The notes under the pieces: generated by a model
Told to the model about the DNA's origin: nothing
The model's input: only the letters and a program-made list of their open reading frames with translations
Databases searched by the model: none
Translations under genes and position numbers: made by a program
Shown: positions 34,801-46,600 of the stretch, piece after piece
How positions within the stretch are numbered: position 1 is the stretch's first letter
Layout: every line of letters starts with the position of its first letter
Assembly: GCF_007565055.1 (NCBI RefSeq)
Contig: NC_044553.1
Location: forward strand, 127,742,978-127,806,977
Direction: 5' to 3'
DNA from: Rhinopithecus roxellana
Lineage: Eukaryota > Chordata > Mammalia > Primates > Cercopithecidae
Length of the DNA: 64,000 nucleotides

Positions 34801-36120
34801 TAAAAATAAAAAAAGAATAATTTGTATGTCAACAGTGCACACTGAAAAAATCAAGAATATATACTAAAATGATAATGATATTATTTTTTGTTGGGAACAA
34901 GAGCAATTTTATATTCTTTTTTATTTTCCAAAATGATACATATTATTGGCATACTTTTAAAAAGACTAAATAAGGGCAAGATTATGTAAAATGATAGGGG
35001 AACTATGTGCATTGTTAATAATTAGTTTTAATGGATAATATTTTGCATTTCATTTCTTGTCTTTGAATTATAAATAAAGTGATATATATTTTAATATTTG
35101 ATCATGCTTAGGGTACTGGCATGAACTACATGAAGAAACCTACAGTCATACTAAACAGTCATATTGATGGCCAATAATTTGAAAGCTCATTATTTTTATC
35201 ATACCCCAGCACATAATACCTGTTATCGGTTAATGCCTTATATGAAAAAATTAATTTCATGAGCTCACCTGGGGATTATACTCAGAAACAAAAATGTAAG
35301 TAGGCTATTGTACATGAGTATAAGCGAATTTGTCAATTGCTTTTAATTAAACAATATATTTAAGGCTTCGGATTTCATCCTTACCGTGTAAGGGAACTTG
35401 GAGTAGTCACTGCCGTCCTTACAACAAGAAAAGTCCCAACAAATTGAAAATGAACAGCTTTTCTAGGCTATCAGAGCACTGGAGTCACAAGGCAAATCGC
35501 CTCCCAGAGATCTAGAGACACAGGGCAATTCAGAGGGGCAGAGCAGAGAGCCGGGGGTGCCGTGGGGGCTGCTGGAGCCCACCCTAGAAAGATTCCTCAT
35601 GGACAGCCTAAGATGTACTTCAGTTTTCATGCAAGGGTATAAAAACACTTTATCCTCTACTTCTAGGAATTAATTTTAAGATCTTAAAGTTAACATCCAT
35701 GTGTGGGAACACTTACAGGGTGATTCTGATGACCTGATGGAGGCTGAGCACTGACAAGGCAGGGTGTGAAAATGCTGGGGGCTGCAGTCTTGGGACGTGG
35801 CCCACACTTGTGTGGATTTTACCTGGAAAAATGCCGCCAGGTTCTCATGGGGAAGATCTGAGAAACAGTCCCTAGTGTTCTGGCAGGAGAAGGGGGGAAT
35901 TAATTATTATTTTCTCTGCCACAAAAGCCTACACTCCAGGGAAAAGAATTCCCCTGAGCTCTATCCCAGCTGGTGAAAGATATTCTGCCCACGCCAGACA
36001 CCTCCAGCCTACCTGCCTCACGGTGAGGGCTTTCTTAAAAAAATTGTTAAAGGGTTTTACTACTTTGGAGAAAAAAATGCAATTGTGAAGGTCATAGCCT
36101 TTACACAGGCTGGTAAAATG
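34801..36120. other. Unassigned sequence
   Basis: No gene is seen. The more complex block 35380-35640 and the 35700-36060 block look like parts of an old dispersed element (possibly LTR or its internal region), but I cannot name one. The rest is AT-rich. Confidence 0.35.
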
Positions 36121-36219
36121 CTGAGATTTAAGTATTTTATATATACTTAATGTATGTATATATATGCATACACATACATATACATATATAGGAAATATAT
36201 ACATAAAGGAAAGGAAATG

Positions 36220-36253
<34 letters not shown>

Positions 36254-36256
36254 ATA
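36121..36256. repeat. AT-rich and (TG)n microsatellite cluster
   Basis: A (TATG/CATA)n-like stretch at 36135-36190 is followed by a (TG)n tract at about 36225-36254. Confidence 0.85.
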
Positions 36257-36284
36257 GCAGAATGTTCAGGAACCATGGCACAAT

Positions 36285-36561
36285 TTTATTTACTTGAGGC
36301 AGGGTCTTTGTCACCCAGTGCACTTGTGTGATCGGGACTCACTGCAGCCTCGACTTCCTGGGCTCAATGGATCCTCCTATCTCAGCCTCCTGAGTAGCTG
36401 GGACTGCAGGCACACGCCACCATGCATAACTAATTTTTTGTTTTTGTAGAGATGGGGTTCCACATTTTGCCAGGCTTGTCTTGAACTCCTGGGCTCCAGC
36501 GATCCTCCTGCCTTGGCATTCCAAAGCTCTGAGATTACAGGCATGAGCTGCCGCGTCCAGC
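36285..36561 (-). mobile_element. AluJ, antisense
   Basis: An old antisense Alu with several internal deletions ends in 'tgccgcgtccagcc' at 36548-36561. Confidence 0.87.
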
Positions 36562-38764
36562 CTTAATGACAACATTGTAGACGATTCTCCTTTCCCATAC
36601 CTGGCCACTACACTAGCAGAGCTTCTGTAGAATGACAAGGAATTGCAATGGAAAAATATGAAAAGCACAGAGTCTCTCTAAGAAAGAGTAACTAGGGAGC
36701 CCAAAATCAAGAGAGGAGACAAAAACACGAACATTGGAGGAACTGGAAACCCCTGGCAACTAAAGCCACCGCACACATTCAGTAAAGGCCAACTCCTGCC
36801 CAGGTTCACACAAACACTCACACTAAAGGCCTCTTTACCACAGCCCCCATTACCTGATACGAGTTTGACTTTCAACAAAAAACTACAAAGAATGCCAAAA
36901 GGGAAGAATAACAGAATAGTCTGAAGTAAACAACAAAACTAGCCACAGACAGGACACAGATGTTGGCATTATCAGAGAGGGACTTGAAATCACTGTGATT
37001 AATGTGTTTCCATTAGAGCCCTCATGGGAAAGGTAGAAACATGCCTGGACAGATGGATCATCTAAGCAGAGAGATGGAAACTCGAAGAAAAATTCATAAG
37101 AAAATGCTAGAACTCAAAACGGCAAGAAGAGAATTGAAAATCGAACAACCTCGAGCATGCTTTCGATGGGTTTCTCAGGAACCTGGGCATGGGCAGGGAA
37201 GAGTCAGCAGAGGGAGGGCATAGAAGCTTCTCAAGCTGAAATGCAAAGAGAACAAAAATCAGCAGAACGTTCAGGAACTATGGCACAATTTTCTTTCTTT
37301 CTTTCTTTATTATTTTTTAAGAGGCAAGGTCTCGCTCTGTTGCCCAGGCTGGAGTGCAGTGACGCAATCACATCTCACTACAGCTTCTGACTTCTGGGCT
37401 CAAGTGATTCTCCTGCCTTAGCCTCCAGGCTAGCTGGGTCTACAGGCTCACACCATCATGCCCAGCTAATTTTAAAACATTTTTGTCAAGATGCTGTCTC
37501 ACTGTGTTGCTCAGGCTGGTCTCCAGCTCCTGGCCTCAAATGATCCTCCTGCCTCAGACTCCCGAGGTGCTGCAGTTAGTCATGAGCCACCGTACCTGGC
37601 CACTGGGACAATTTTAAAAGGTGTACATTCACATAATTAGCATACCAGAAACAGAAGAAAGAGAAAGCAGAGGCAGGAGAAATATTTGAACTGAGAGTGT
37701 CTGAGAATTTCCCTAAATTAATGGCAAACACCAAACAACAGATGCAGGAAGTTCAGAGAACGCCAAGAAGAATGAATACCAAACGAAACACCAGCAACAA
37801 CAGAACCAACAGACAACACCCAGGCGCATCCTATTTAAACTTCAGGGGACAAAAAACAAAGAGAAACTTGAAAGAAGCTGGCAGTGTGGAGCTGGGGAGA
37901 GCTCTACCTCTAGAGAAATAAGGATAAGGGTTACAGTGTACTGCTGTTCAGAAACCATGCAAGCAAAAGGAGTGAAATAAAATATTTAACGTATTGAACA
38001 AACAAACAAAAACCAACCCACGATTCTACATCCACTGAAATTGTCCTTCCAATGTGAAGCAGAGATAACTTCTTTTAAGACAAACAAAAACAAGAAATTC
38101 AAAATCAGTAGACCTGACTTGCAAGAAATATGAAAAGACTTTCTTCACTGAGGAGGAAAATTTTATAGGTCAGATTTGGAGTGACAGGAAGAGATCAGAG
38201 AAGTTAGAATGTAGATTAAATGAATCTAAAATATAATTATTTCTTTAAAGTAGGTGTCGTCACCATGTATTGAGTGATTATAGCACACAGATCATTGAAA
38301 TGAATGACAGCAATGTCATAAGGGAACTGGAAATAGTCAGTTTTAAGGTCCTTGCATTATGTGTAATGAAGTGTATTGTTTTAAGGTGAATTTGGATTTA
38401 TTAAAATATATATTGTAAACTCTAGGGAAACCCTTAAAAAATTAAAAAATAAATAACTTATTATATTTATAATAAATAAAAATAATATGTCAATAAAGGC
38501 AACAAATCAAACCACATAAAATGCTCAATTAAAGCACAAAAGAGAGAAGAAAAAAACAAAGAACTAATGCAATGAAAAGAAAATAGTTACCAAGATGATG
38601 GAGATTAATTTAACTACTGTATATTAATAATTACTTTAAATGAAATGGTAAAAGTACAACAATTAAAACACAGAGAACAAGACTAGATCAAAAACCCATA
38701 CCCAAATAAATGTTTTCTAAAAGAAACCCATGATAAAGATAAAAATCACAGGTTAAAAAAATAA
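36562..38764 (+). mobile_element. L1M ORF1 and ORF1/ORF2 junction (sense)
   Basis: A sense old L1 carries the upstream and ORF1 region (36660-37290, 37604-37990), then the A-rich ORF1/ORF2 junction (38090-38760), the same part seen at 1-700. It is interrupted by the AluJ at 37297-37603. Frames are broken. Confidence 0.65.
37297..37603 (-). mobile_element. AluJ, antisense
   Basis: An old antisense Alu begins with (TTTC)n. 'acaatttt' appears on both sides (37286-37293 and 37608-37615), fitting a target duplication. Confidence 0.88.
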
Positions 38765-38930
38765 GGATGTGACACCAAGTGTGGTGGCATACACCTGAAA
38801 TTCCAGCTACTCAAGAGGCTGACGAGGGAGGATTGCTTGAGCCCAGGAGTTCGAGGCCACAATATGCTTAGATCAGGTCACTGCACTGCAGCCTGGACAA
38901 TATAGTGAGACCCCATCTCTTTTTTTAAAA
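38765..38930 (+). mobile_element. Free right Alu monomer (FRAM type), sense
   Basis: A single Alu arm with 'gattgcttgagcccaggagt', the extra right-arm segment 'actgcactgcagcctgga' and a short T/A tail. Confidence 0.75.
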
Positions 38931-38954
38931 AAAAGTGGGAAAAAACGTAGTGAT

Positions 38955-39416
38955 GTTGTGCTGGGTTGAGTAGTGTCCTCCCTAAATCATGTCTGCATGG
39001 AACCTCAGAACCAGAACCTCAGAATGTGGCCTTGCTTGGAAATGGGGTCTTTGCAGATGGAATTAGTCAAGATGGATTCGAGTGGTTCTAAATCGAAAGA
39101 CTGGTATCCTTATAAGAAAGAACGTGGATGCACAGGACACAGAGACACTCAGGAAGAACAGCAGGTGACGATGAAGGCAGAGGCTGAAGTCACTCAGCTG
39201 ATAGGGAAGGAGTGCCACGGATTCCAGCTACCACCAGAAGCCAGGGCGAGGCAAGGAAGGATTCTTCTCAAGAGCCTTCAGAGGGAGCATGGCCCTGCCT
39301 GCATGTTGATTTCAGACTTCCAGCCCCAGAACCATGAAATAATCCACTTCTGTTGATTTTAACAACCCAGCTGGTGGTTTATGACCACAGCCCTGGAAAA
39401 GTGTTGACACTATGAA
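38955..39416 (+). mobile_element. MLT1A-type MaLR LTR
   Basis: An old LTR has the 'gtctttgcagatggaattag' module at 39048-39067 and the 'tccttataagaa' module at 39107-39118. It closes with 'ttcagacttccagccccaga'. These are hallmark MLT1 segments. Solo, sense. An open frame of 127 codons at 38973-39356 is incidental. Confidence 0.82.
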
Positions 39417-39490
39417 AGCAAAGCTAGAGTTGCCACAGTCGTTTCAGACACAGTAGACTTTACAAGAAGGAAGATTGTCAGAGTAGAGAG

Positions 39491-39780
39491 GGAAACTGTG
39501 GCTGGATGCGGTGACTCATACCTTTGATCCCAGCACTTTGGGAAGCCGAGGCAGGTGGATCACGAGGTCAGGAGTTCGAGACTAGACCAACATGGTGAAA
39601 CCCTGTCTCTACTAAAAATACAAAAATTAGCTGGGCGTGGTGGCGGGCCCCTGTAATCCCAGCTATTTGGGAGGCTGAAGCAGGAGAATCACTTAAAACC
39701 AGAAGCGGAGGTCGCAGTGAGCCGAGATCGTGCCACTGTACTCCAGCCTGGACAACAACAGCGAAATTGAAAAAAAAAAA
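39491..39780 (+). mobile_element. AluS-like SINE, sense
   Basis: A full-length Alu with a pure A(19) tail then GAAAAGAG. Its left arm lacks a few bases near 39585. Confidence 0.92.
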
Positions 39781-40145
39781 AAAAAAAAAGAAAAGAGAAA
39801 AAAGAGGGAGACTGCATGATGATAAAGGGGTCAACCTTCCAAGAAGACATTACAATCCTCACTACCAAGAGTAGCCTAAGAAGACTCGACTACTAAAAAT
39901 AACAGGGTATCCTGAGTAGCATTCTGGAACAGAAAAAGGACATCAGATAAAACGAAGAAAACCTAGATAAAGGATAAACTTTATTTATGTAAGGTATCAA
40001 TGTTGGTTAATTAGTTGTAACAAATATGCCTGTTATGTTAGGTGTTAGTAACAGGGGAAACTGAGTGTGGTTTACACATTAACTTTCTGTACCTTTTCCG
40101 CAATTTCTCTGTAAATCTAAAACTGTTTTAAAATAAATTGTGTGT
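39781..40145 (+). mobile_element. L1M 3' end (sense)
   Basis: Old L1 ORF2-end and 3'-UTR sequence ends at 'tctaaaactgttttaaaataaa' core near 40110-40135. It is followed by a short (TG)n-like stretch at 40140-40160. Confidence 0.55.
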
Positions 40146-41449
40146 GTGTGTCTGTGTGTATCCCCTTAGAGAAATGCATGACTACACAATTTAAGAAAAA
40201 GTAAAAATGTCTCATGTGTTTAAAACATTTTACCCTAATAATAAAAGTACTGTATTAAACACCTTGAGTTGCTATTTTTCACTCATCATCAAATGCTCAC
40301 AGATTAGAAGATGAAACTAACATCTAGGTGGGTATTCTGAATTAATGAGTGTCCTACTCCTCACGTGAATTCAACTTATAAACTTTGGGAAAAATAATTG
40401 AAAATATTACAATATCCTTTTTATAAAGTCCACACCATTTGACTAAATCATTCATTTCTTGCAATGTTTTAGAAGGCAAGTGTCAAAATGGAAGCAAAGG
40501 TTTTGGCCTCAAGATGTCAGAAAGGACACTGACTTATAATATTGCATTTTAAATAGAGTGTGTCTTGGATAATGTCTATACAGCTAACAGTTTCCTAGGA
40601 GAAGGCCACTTCGTTCTTCATATTCTAAGAGCTGAGCTGGAGAGCTGAGCTGCCAGTTGTTGGAAGTCGTTGATTAAGACAAGCCAAAATGAAGGTAATG
40701 GCCAAGCCTTGGGTCACCAACTGTGAGAGTATAAGCAAGAGGCTGCTCACGACAAAGTGCCAGTCCTAACCATCACTCCCCAGCCCAGTTCCATTTTCCC
40801 TACAGAACAGTGTAAGGTGTGGGGCAGGTGGATCAGCTCAGAGGTAGGGATCATAGCGCTTCTCCAAAGAAAGGCTGCTTACATTTATGAACCTGGGGGC
40901 TATGAGGAGGGGTCAGGGCAAAGGCTAGGAGTGGAAAAGTACTAAACCCTGAGTCACAGTGGAGAACGTGCCTTCAAAGTCACCTATGCCTGATAAGAAG
41001 GGAGGCTCCAAGGGGAGCTCTCAGCTGAGGGTCCCCAGCCAACAGGCCTGGGAGATAGGAATGGAGAGGTGCCTAACAGCATGGCTGGCTGGCGCCTGGT
41101 AGTTGCAGCAGCTCCCATGAGAGACTGCAGTGTGCTGACTGTGCACCAGGTCTGGTGTGGGGAGGGCAGCTTCCCCCATGAGGCCTGCCAGATAAAGCAT
41201 CTGTAATTGTCTGTGGTTGGCCTGAAAAATCACACACAAGATTTTGGCCAGGAGCTGGATGCAACATGCTCATCTGTTGAAAGAATGCTTTTCTGTTGCT
41301 GTTTGCATAAGGGGAAATAGACTCATATTTCCAAGAGCTGTATGTTTTTAAATGAAATGATGTGTGGTAAAATTATTAAGTGATATTCCTGTTACGATAG
41401 AATGCTAGAATCATACACAGATGTTTCGAAAGAGTGTCAGGAATAAAAA
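40146..41449. other. Repeat-poor unassigned region
   Basis: About 1.3 kb without recognised elements. It includes a GC-richer block at 40600-41280. Open frames of 60-70 codons have no motif I recognise. It is a possible regulatory island. Confidence 0.4.
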
Positions 41450-41600
41450 ACCAGCCAGGCATGGTGGTACCCATCTGTATAGTTCCAGCTTATCAGGAGG
41501 CTGAGATGGGAGGATGGTTTGAGCCAAAAGTTCAAGTCCAGGCTGGACAGCACAGCGAGACTCACATCCCTTAATAAATAATTTTTAAAATTATTATTTA
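41450..41600 (+). mobile_element. Free Alu monomer, sense
   Basis: One decayed Alu arm ('ccagccaggcatggtggtac' at 41451) ends in an AT-rich tail. Confidence 0.72.
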
Positions 41601-41604
41601 AAAA

Positions 41605-42970
41605 AGAAAAAAAGGGAGTATCAGAGAGATATCATGTTGCTGAGTGCAAAGTAGCTGTTAGTTAAAAACCATTACTTCTTGTTTGGTGCTCAGGAAGTGA
41701 TGTGATACAAATTCTACAGCCTGGAAAAAAATTAATGATAATGTAATAGCAATAAAAATGTTTAACAAATGTTTCTCATATCTTTGCAAAACAAGGTGGC
41801 AAAAATAAAGATTTCTAAAATATATATCTGAATCATATAATCAATGGCTTTTTGTCTAAACTTACCCACATTAATAATAGAGAAGCACTACAAACTCCTC
41901 TCTAAATGCTTATGAGGCTCTTACAACAATTGTTTATATATTGCAACACACCAATAAACTAAAAATAACAGAAAAATATTGACCAGTGTTCTGATTACAC
42001 TGCAAAACTCTGGAAATAATCACAACATCATATTTTTAAAAATTAAAACAAAAAATAAAGTAAAAACCTTATTACTTGGAAACTTTAAAAAGTATTTTGG
42101 GTCAAAGATGAAATAAAATTGGCAATCATAGAGTATCATTGCATACTGAAATCCACTACTGTAGCCAAAGCTGATTCAGAAGAAAATTTATAGCCTTAAG
42201 CAAACAAACAAACAAACAAGAAATAAAAAATTTCATGATTTTAACATTTAAGTCAGGAAGGGAGATGAAATGTAATAACAAATACAAATACAGAAGAAAT
42301 TAATGAAAATATATATCAGTAATTTAGGAAGCAAATAAAGAACAGAAATGATGTATGAATCCAATATCCCTTTTTGGGAAAAAGAGTAAAAGGCAATGAT
42401 GATATTCTAATTTTAAGAAAAGGCAAAAAACCCATGAAATTGCATATAGAAACACTGCCAGTGGGGTTTTTAGACAGAAATGTGTAAATTCATAAATCAG
42501 TGAAGATAGATGGTATGTACACAATCTCAAAACTGTAATCCAAGATTCGTTATCAAAGACTTAAAAAAGAAAATTCATAGTGATGAGTAGACTAATACTC
42601 CTTAGTATGTCAAAAAATACCCGTTTTTACTTATTATATGATAACTAATCTTAATAGGAAGAATAATATATTTTCTGTGTCATATTTCATTGTGAACAAG
42701 TAATCATCAAGGAGCTATTAAAGTGAGATGACAAGAATATCTACAATAATCAATGTTTAACATTGTTTTGTATATTAGAGGCAATGCAATAATGGCTACA
42801 TTAATGTGATATTAGCAATTGAGAAGAGAACACACATTCGTCTTATTTCAGATGTCATAAATATTCACCTAAAATACCAGGAAAATAAAGGTTTAAAGTA
42901 TTTGGAACCAAAGGAAAAATATTCAGTGAGTCTTGCACCTCAAAATTAGCATAAAGTTAGTAGTTTTCCT
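41605..42970 (+). mobile_element. L1M ORF2 region (sense), decayed
   Basis: A-rich sense ORF2-like sequence ('gaaaatttatagccttaagc' near 42182) is interrupted by three Alus at 42981-43869 and resumes at 43885. Confidence 0.6.
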
Positions 42971-42980
42971 GCATGTTTCT

Positions 42981-43215
42981 TTCTTTTTTTTTGAGATGGA
43001 GTCTCTCTCTGTCGCCCAGGCTGGAGCGCAGTGACATCATCTCGGCTCACTGCAAGCTCCGCCTCCCGGGTTCCCGCCATTCTCCCGCCTCCGCCTCCTG
43101 AGTAGCTGGAATTACAGGCGCCCCCACCACGCCTGGCTAGTTTTTTTTTTTTTTTTTTTTTTTTGTATTTTTAGTAGAGACGGGGTTTCAACGTGTTAGC
43201 CAGGATGGTCTCGGT
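42981..43215 (-). mobile_element. AluY-like SINE, 5'-truncated (antisense)
   Basis: The Alu lacks its first ~80 consensus bases, yet the 8-base target duplication ATGTTTCT flanks it (42973-42980 and 43216-43223), so it integrated truncated. A T(24) run at 43141-43164 lies in the middle of the element, not at its tail. Confidence 0.92.
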
Positions 43216-43250
43216 ATGTTTCTAATAGTCATTTAAAAATACAATGAGGA

Positions 43251-43550
43251 GGCCGGGCGCGGTGGCTCACGCCTGTAATCCCAGCACTTTGGGAGGCCGA
43301 GGCGGGCGGATCACGAGGTCAGGAGATCGAGACCATCCTGGCGAACACGGTGAAACCCCGTCTCTACTAAAAATACAAAAAATTAGCTGGGCGTGGTGGT
43401 GGGCATCTGTAGTCCCGGCTAGTTGGGAGGCTGAGGCAGGAGAATGGCATGAACCCAGGAGGCGGAGCCTGCAGTGAGCTGAGATCTGGCCACTGCACTC
43501 CAGCCTGGGCGACAGAGCGAGACTCCGTCTCAAACAAAACAAAACAAAAA
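43251..43550 (+). mobile_element. AluY, sense, inserted at an older Alu's junction
   Basis: A full-length young Alu with (CAAAA)n tail lies between two copies of acaatgagga (43241-43250 and 43551-43560). The second copy directly precedes the AluJ at 43561. Confidence 0.93.
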
Positions 43551-43560
43551 ACAATGAGGA

Positions 43561-43869
43561 GCTGGGCGCAATGACTCACGCCTGTAATCCCACAATTTTG
43601 AGATTACTTGAACCCAGGAGTTCCAGACCAGCCTGGCAAACAGGTGAAACCTGTCTCTACAAAAAAAAAAAAAAAAAAATTAGCCAGGCAAGGTGGCGTG
43701 TGCCTGTTGCTCCAGCTGAGGTGAGGTGAGGGAGACTGAGGTGGGAAGATTACCTGAGCCTGGGATGCAGAGGTTGCTGTGAGCCATGATGGTGTCACTG
43801 CACTCCAGCCTGGGCAACAGAGCAGACTCTGTTTCAAAAATAGTAAATAAAAAATAAAATAAAAATAGG
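43561..43869 (+). mobile_element. AluJ, sense
   Basis: An old Alu dimer with a 20-base internal deletion in the left arm and an A(19) linker. The pre-insertion sequence aaaatacaatgaga recurs just after it (43873-43886). Confidence 0.88.
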
Positions 43870-43884
43870 TCAAAAATACAATGA

Positions 43885-44530
43885 GAAGCTTCGGGCTGAG
43901 GAAGGTTGGTGTGGGAGCAGTGGGTAGTGAGGCTGGGTTTGATTGCTAATGGTTACAGGGCTTTTTTTAGATGGATGAAACTTATAAAAAAGGATCGTGG
44001 TGTTGGTTGCAAAATCCTGTGAATAAACAAAATTCAAAGGAGTTGACATTCTTAGCATGTGAAGCACTTATACAAAAAATTAGCATGTGACAATCCATAA
44101 CCTATGATTCAGTAAGAAAAATAAAGTTTGTCTGAGGTACAAGCAAATATAAATGGTCAGAAAATTTGAAAAGATTTCTAAAGTTACAAATAAACAGGGA
44201 ACTGCAAATTATCACCACACTGCTATTTCATTTTAGAACAAATTGACAAAAATGTAAGTCTTGGTATTACAGAGAATTATTGAATACATAGATCAAAGAG
44301 AAGTTTCAAGCTTTGCCATTATAACTGTAAATTGATAGAGCCAATTCGGAAAAGAATTTTTGTCAATATTTAGTAAATACAAAGATGTGTGTATCCTTTG
44401 ATAAGACGTATTTATATGTGTGTTTGTGCAAAGTTACTGGAGCCACATTTATTAATAGGAATAAACCTAAAAATCACAATCTTAAGGAATAAAAGCTAGT
44501 TACATCACAAGAGTGGCAAGTCTACTGATA
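43885..44530 (+). mobile_element. L1M 3' region (sense)
   Basis: Decayed L1 ORF2-end sequence continues from 42970. The right limit is uncertain. 44531-44904 is unassigned, with no recognised repeat. Confidence 0.5.
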
Positions 44531-44904
44531 TGCACAAGCATTTGGGTATCTGGGGGCCATCCATACACATTATTATGTCAGTGGAAGTCCTTTGCACAAG
44601 GAGAGTAGAGTCTTCCCTCCTCCACTTCCTTCCCTCTTGGTGGTGTTACGAATCATTTAACTAGCATATTGCACTTGTCTTCAGCTGATAACTGAAGCTA
44701 CTATTTAACAAGTGGACTATTGTGGCTCTATGAACCTCTCCAAATGATAGTCAAATAACATAAGTCGTATGGATAGCTGAAATGTTTGCTATTCTAGCAC
44801 TGTGCAGGCTAAATTCAGCTGATCTGATAGAATACAGTTTGTATCTTCTGCTTCTGTCACCACTCCATGACTTTCCTTAGCAGATAAGCAATTGTCTTTA
44901 GTAA

Positions 44905-45640
44905 TGAGAGGTGAACCTGGCAGGGCTTCTGGGTAGGGTGGGGACTTGGAGAACTTTTCTGTCTAGCTAAAGGATTGTAAACACACCAATCAGCACTCTC
45001 TGTCTAGCTAAAGGTTTGTAAACACACCAATCAGCACGCTGTATAAACGGACCAATCAGCACTCTGTAAAATGGACCAATCAGTACTCTGTAAAATGGAC
45101 CAATCAGCGCTCTGTAAAATGGACCAATCAGCACTCTGTAAAATGGACCAATCAGCAGGACATGGGCGGGACCGAAAAAGGGAATGAAAGCTGGCCATCC
45201 AAACAAGCAGTGGCTACTTGCTGGGGTCCGCTTGCAAGTCGGCGGGGGTGTGTTCTTTGGCTCTTCACAATAAATCTTGCTGCTGTTCGCTCTTTGGGTC
45301 CCCACTACGTTTATGAGCTGTAACCCTCACTGTGGAGGTCTGCAGTTTCACTCCTGAAGTCAGAAAGACCACGGATCCACCGGGAGAAACAAATAACTCC
45401 GGAGGCGCCACCTTTAAAAGCTGTGACACTCGCTGTGAAGGTCTGTGGTTTCCCTCGTGGAGTCAAGCCAGACCCAGGAGCCCACCGGAGGAAAGAAACT
45501 CCAGACACATCTGAACATCTGAAGGAACAGACTCCAGAGACACCATCCTTAAGACCTGTGACACTCGCTGGGAGGGTCCGCGGCTTCATTCTTGAAGTCA
45601 GCGAGACCTAGAACCCACCGGAAGGAATAAATTCCGGACA
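44905..45640 (+). mobile_element. Solo LTR12 (HERV-9 type) with CCAAT array
   Basis: It starts TGAGAGGTG, has the 'gggacttggagaac' module at 44941-44954, then seven CCAATCAG motifs. Five of these sit in near-identical ~24-base tandem units (45041-45159). An AATAAA at 45269-45274 and three diverged copies of a ~110-base U5 repeat follow, ending at 'attccggaca'. Most of the GC-rich 5' part of a standard LTR12 is missing, so this is a short or deleted form. In this family the CCAAT array binds NF-Y and the LTR can act as promoter or enhancer. No target duplication or internal viral gene is seen. Confidence 0.9.
45041..45159 (+). promoter_or_regulatory. Tandem CCAAT-box array of LTR12
   Basis: Units start at 45041, 45066, 45090, 45114 and 45138, each containing GGACCAATCAG. 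Two further ACCAATCAG motifs lie upstream near 44986 and 45026. The spacing of about 24 bases keeps successive boxes on nearly the same helix offset. Regulatory activity is inferred from the family. Confidence 0.75.
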
Positions 45641-46329
45641 AAATAATAGGTATGGGAGTTCTCAAGTTCTTCTTATTTGTTCTACCTGCTAAGTCCTCCT
45701 CTTGTCTTCCTTAGTAAGGTCCTAGTGTTAATGCTTCTCTAAAGGGAAGCTCATTTCTTTCTCTATGAAGGCCTCACACTGTATCTGTCTCTTTGTTGTT
45801 AAATCTCATGGAAAGAAATGTATAATCTCTTAGCGTTCTTACATAGGCTTTGAAATTCTCCTATATGACAAGTTGCTAGAAGGCAAGAACTGTATTGCAT
45901 TTATATTTTTGTCTGATTAATTTGTTAGCAAAATGTCTAGGATAAGGTAGTTCTCAAAAATTGTGTAACTTAAATGGATGCTTAAATATGAAAAGGAGAC
46001 AACTCTGAAAACATTTTCAGACTTCCTTCTCAATAAACACTTGAGATGACATAAATAAACCTATTTGCTTAAATTACACATTATGTATTCCAACATTCTA
46101 TATAGAGTAATGGTGAAGCTTAAATGTTCTTATGTAGTATATATGTGGTTAAGACATAATGTAGACTATAATTTAGACTACATTATTTTAAGTTGTACAA
46201 TTTATTACTTTCACTGTATAATACATACAATGTTAAAAGCCATAGTTTATCATTTATATATTTATGATTTAAACTATTATGTACTTATATGTAATATAAC
46301 AAAAACATACATTAACACATTAACAGATG
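45641..46329 (+). mobile_element. L2 3'-end fragment and AT-rich flank
   Basis: 45715-45985 resembles an old L2 3' end ('gctagaaggcaagaactgta' near 45877, a typical L2 module). The remainder to 46329 is AT-rich and unassigned. Confidence 0.5.
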
Positions 46330-46600
46330 TTAATGTGTTTTTTAATAAACTTTATTTTGAAATTACTTCAAACCTACAGAAAAGTTGCAAAAATCATACA
46401 CAGAGCTACCATACACGTTAGTCAGATTTAGCAATGTCAAACATTGTTCCACATTGATTCTTCTCTTTTTTATCTATCTCAACAAATATAAACACACACA
46501 AATTATTTTTCCCAATCTATTTTGACTTAACTTGCATGTATCATGTCTTTTACCTCTGATAATTCAGTGTGTACTTCCTAAAAGAAAGGACAAGTGTGTT
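46330..46600 (-). mobile_element. L1M 3'-end fragment (antisense)
   Basis: 'acctacagaaaagttgcaaa' at 46372-46391 and the following segment match the antisense terminal region of old L1. Confidence 0.55.

Noticed and set aside
45041..45159. CRISPR-like regular array of ~24-base units
   Set aside because: The units are contiguous without spacers and form the CCAAT repeat of an LTR12. The genome is eukaryotic.
44967..45305. 112-codon minus-strand frame with an internal GPFYRVLI-type repeat
   Set aside because: The repeat peptide is the reverse-strand translation of the LTR12 CCAAT array, not a protein-coding gene.
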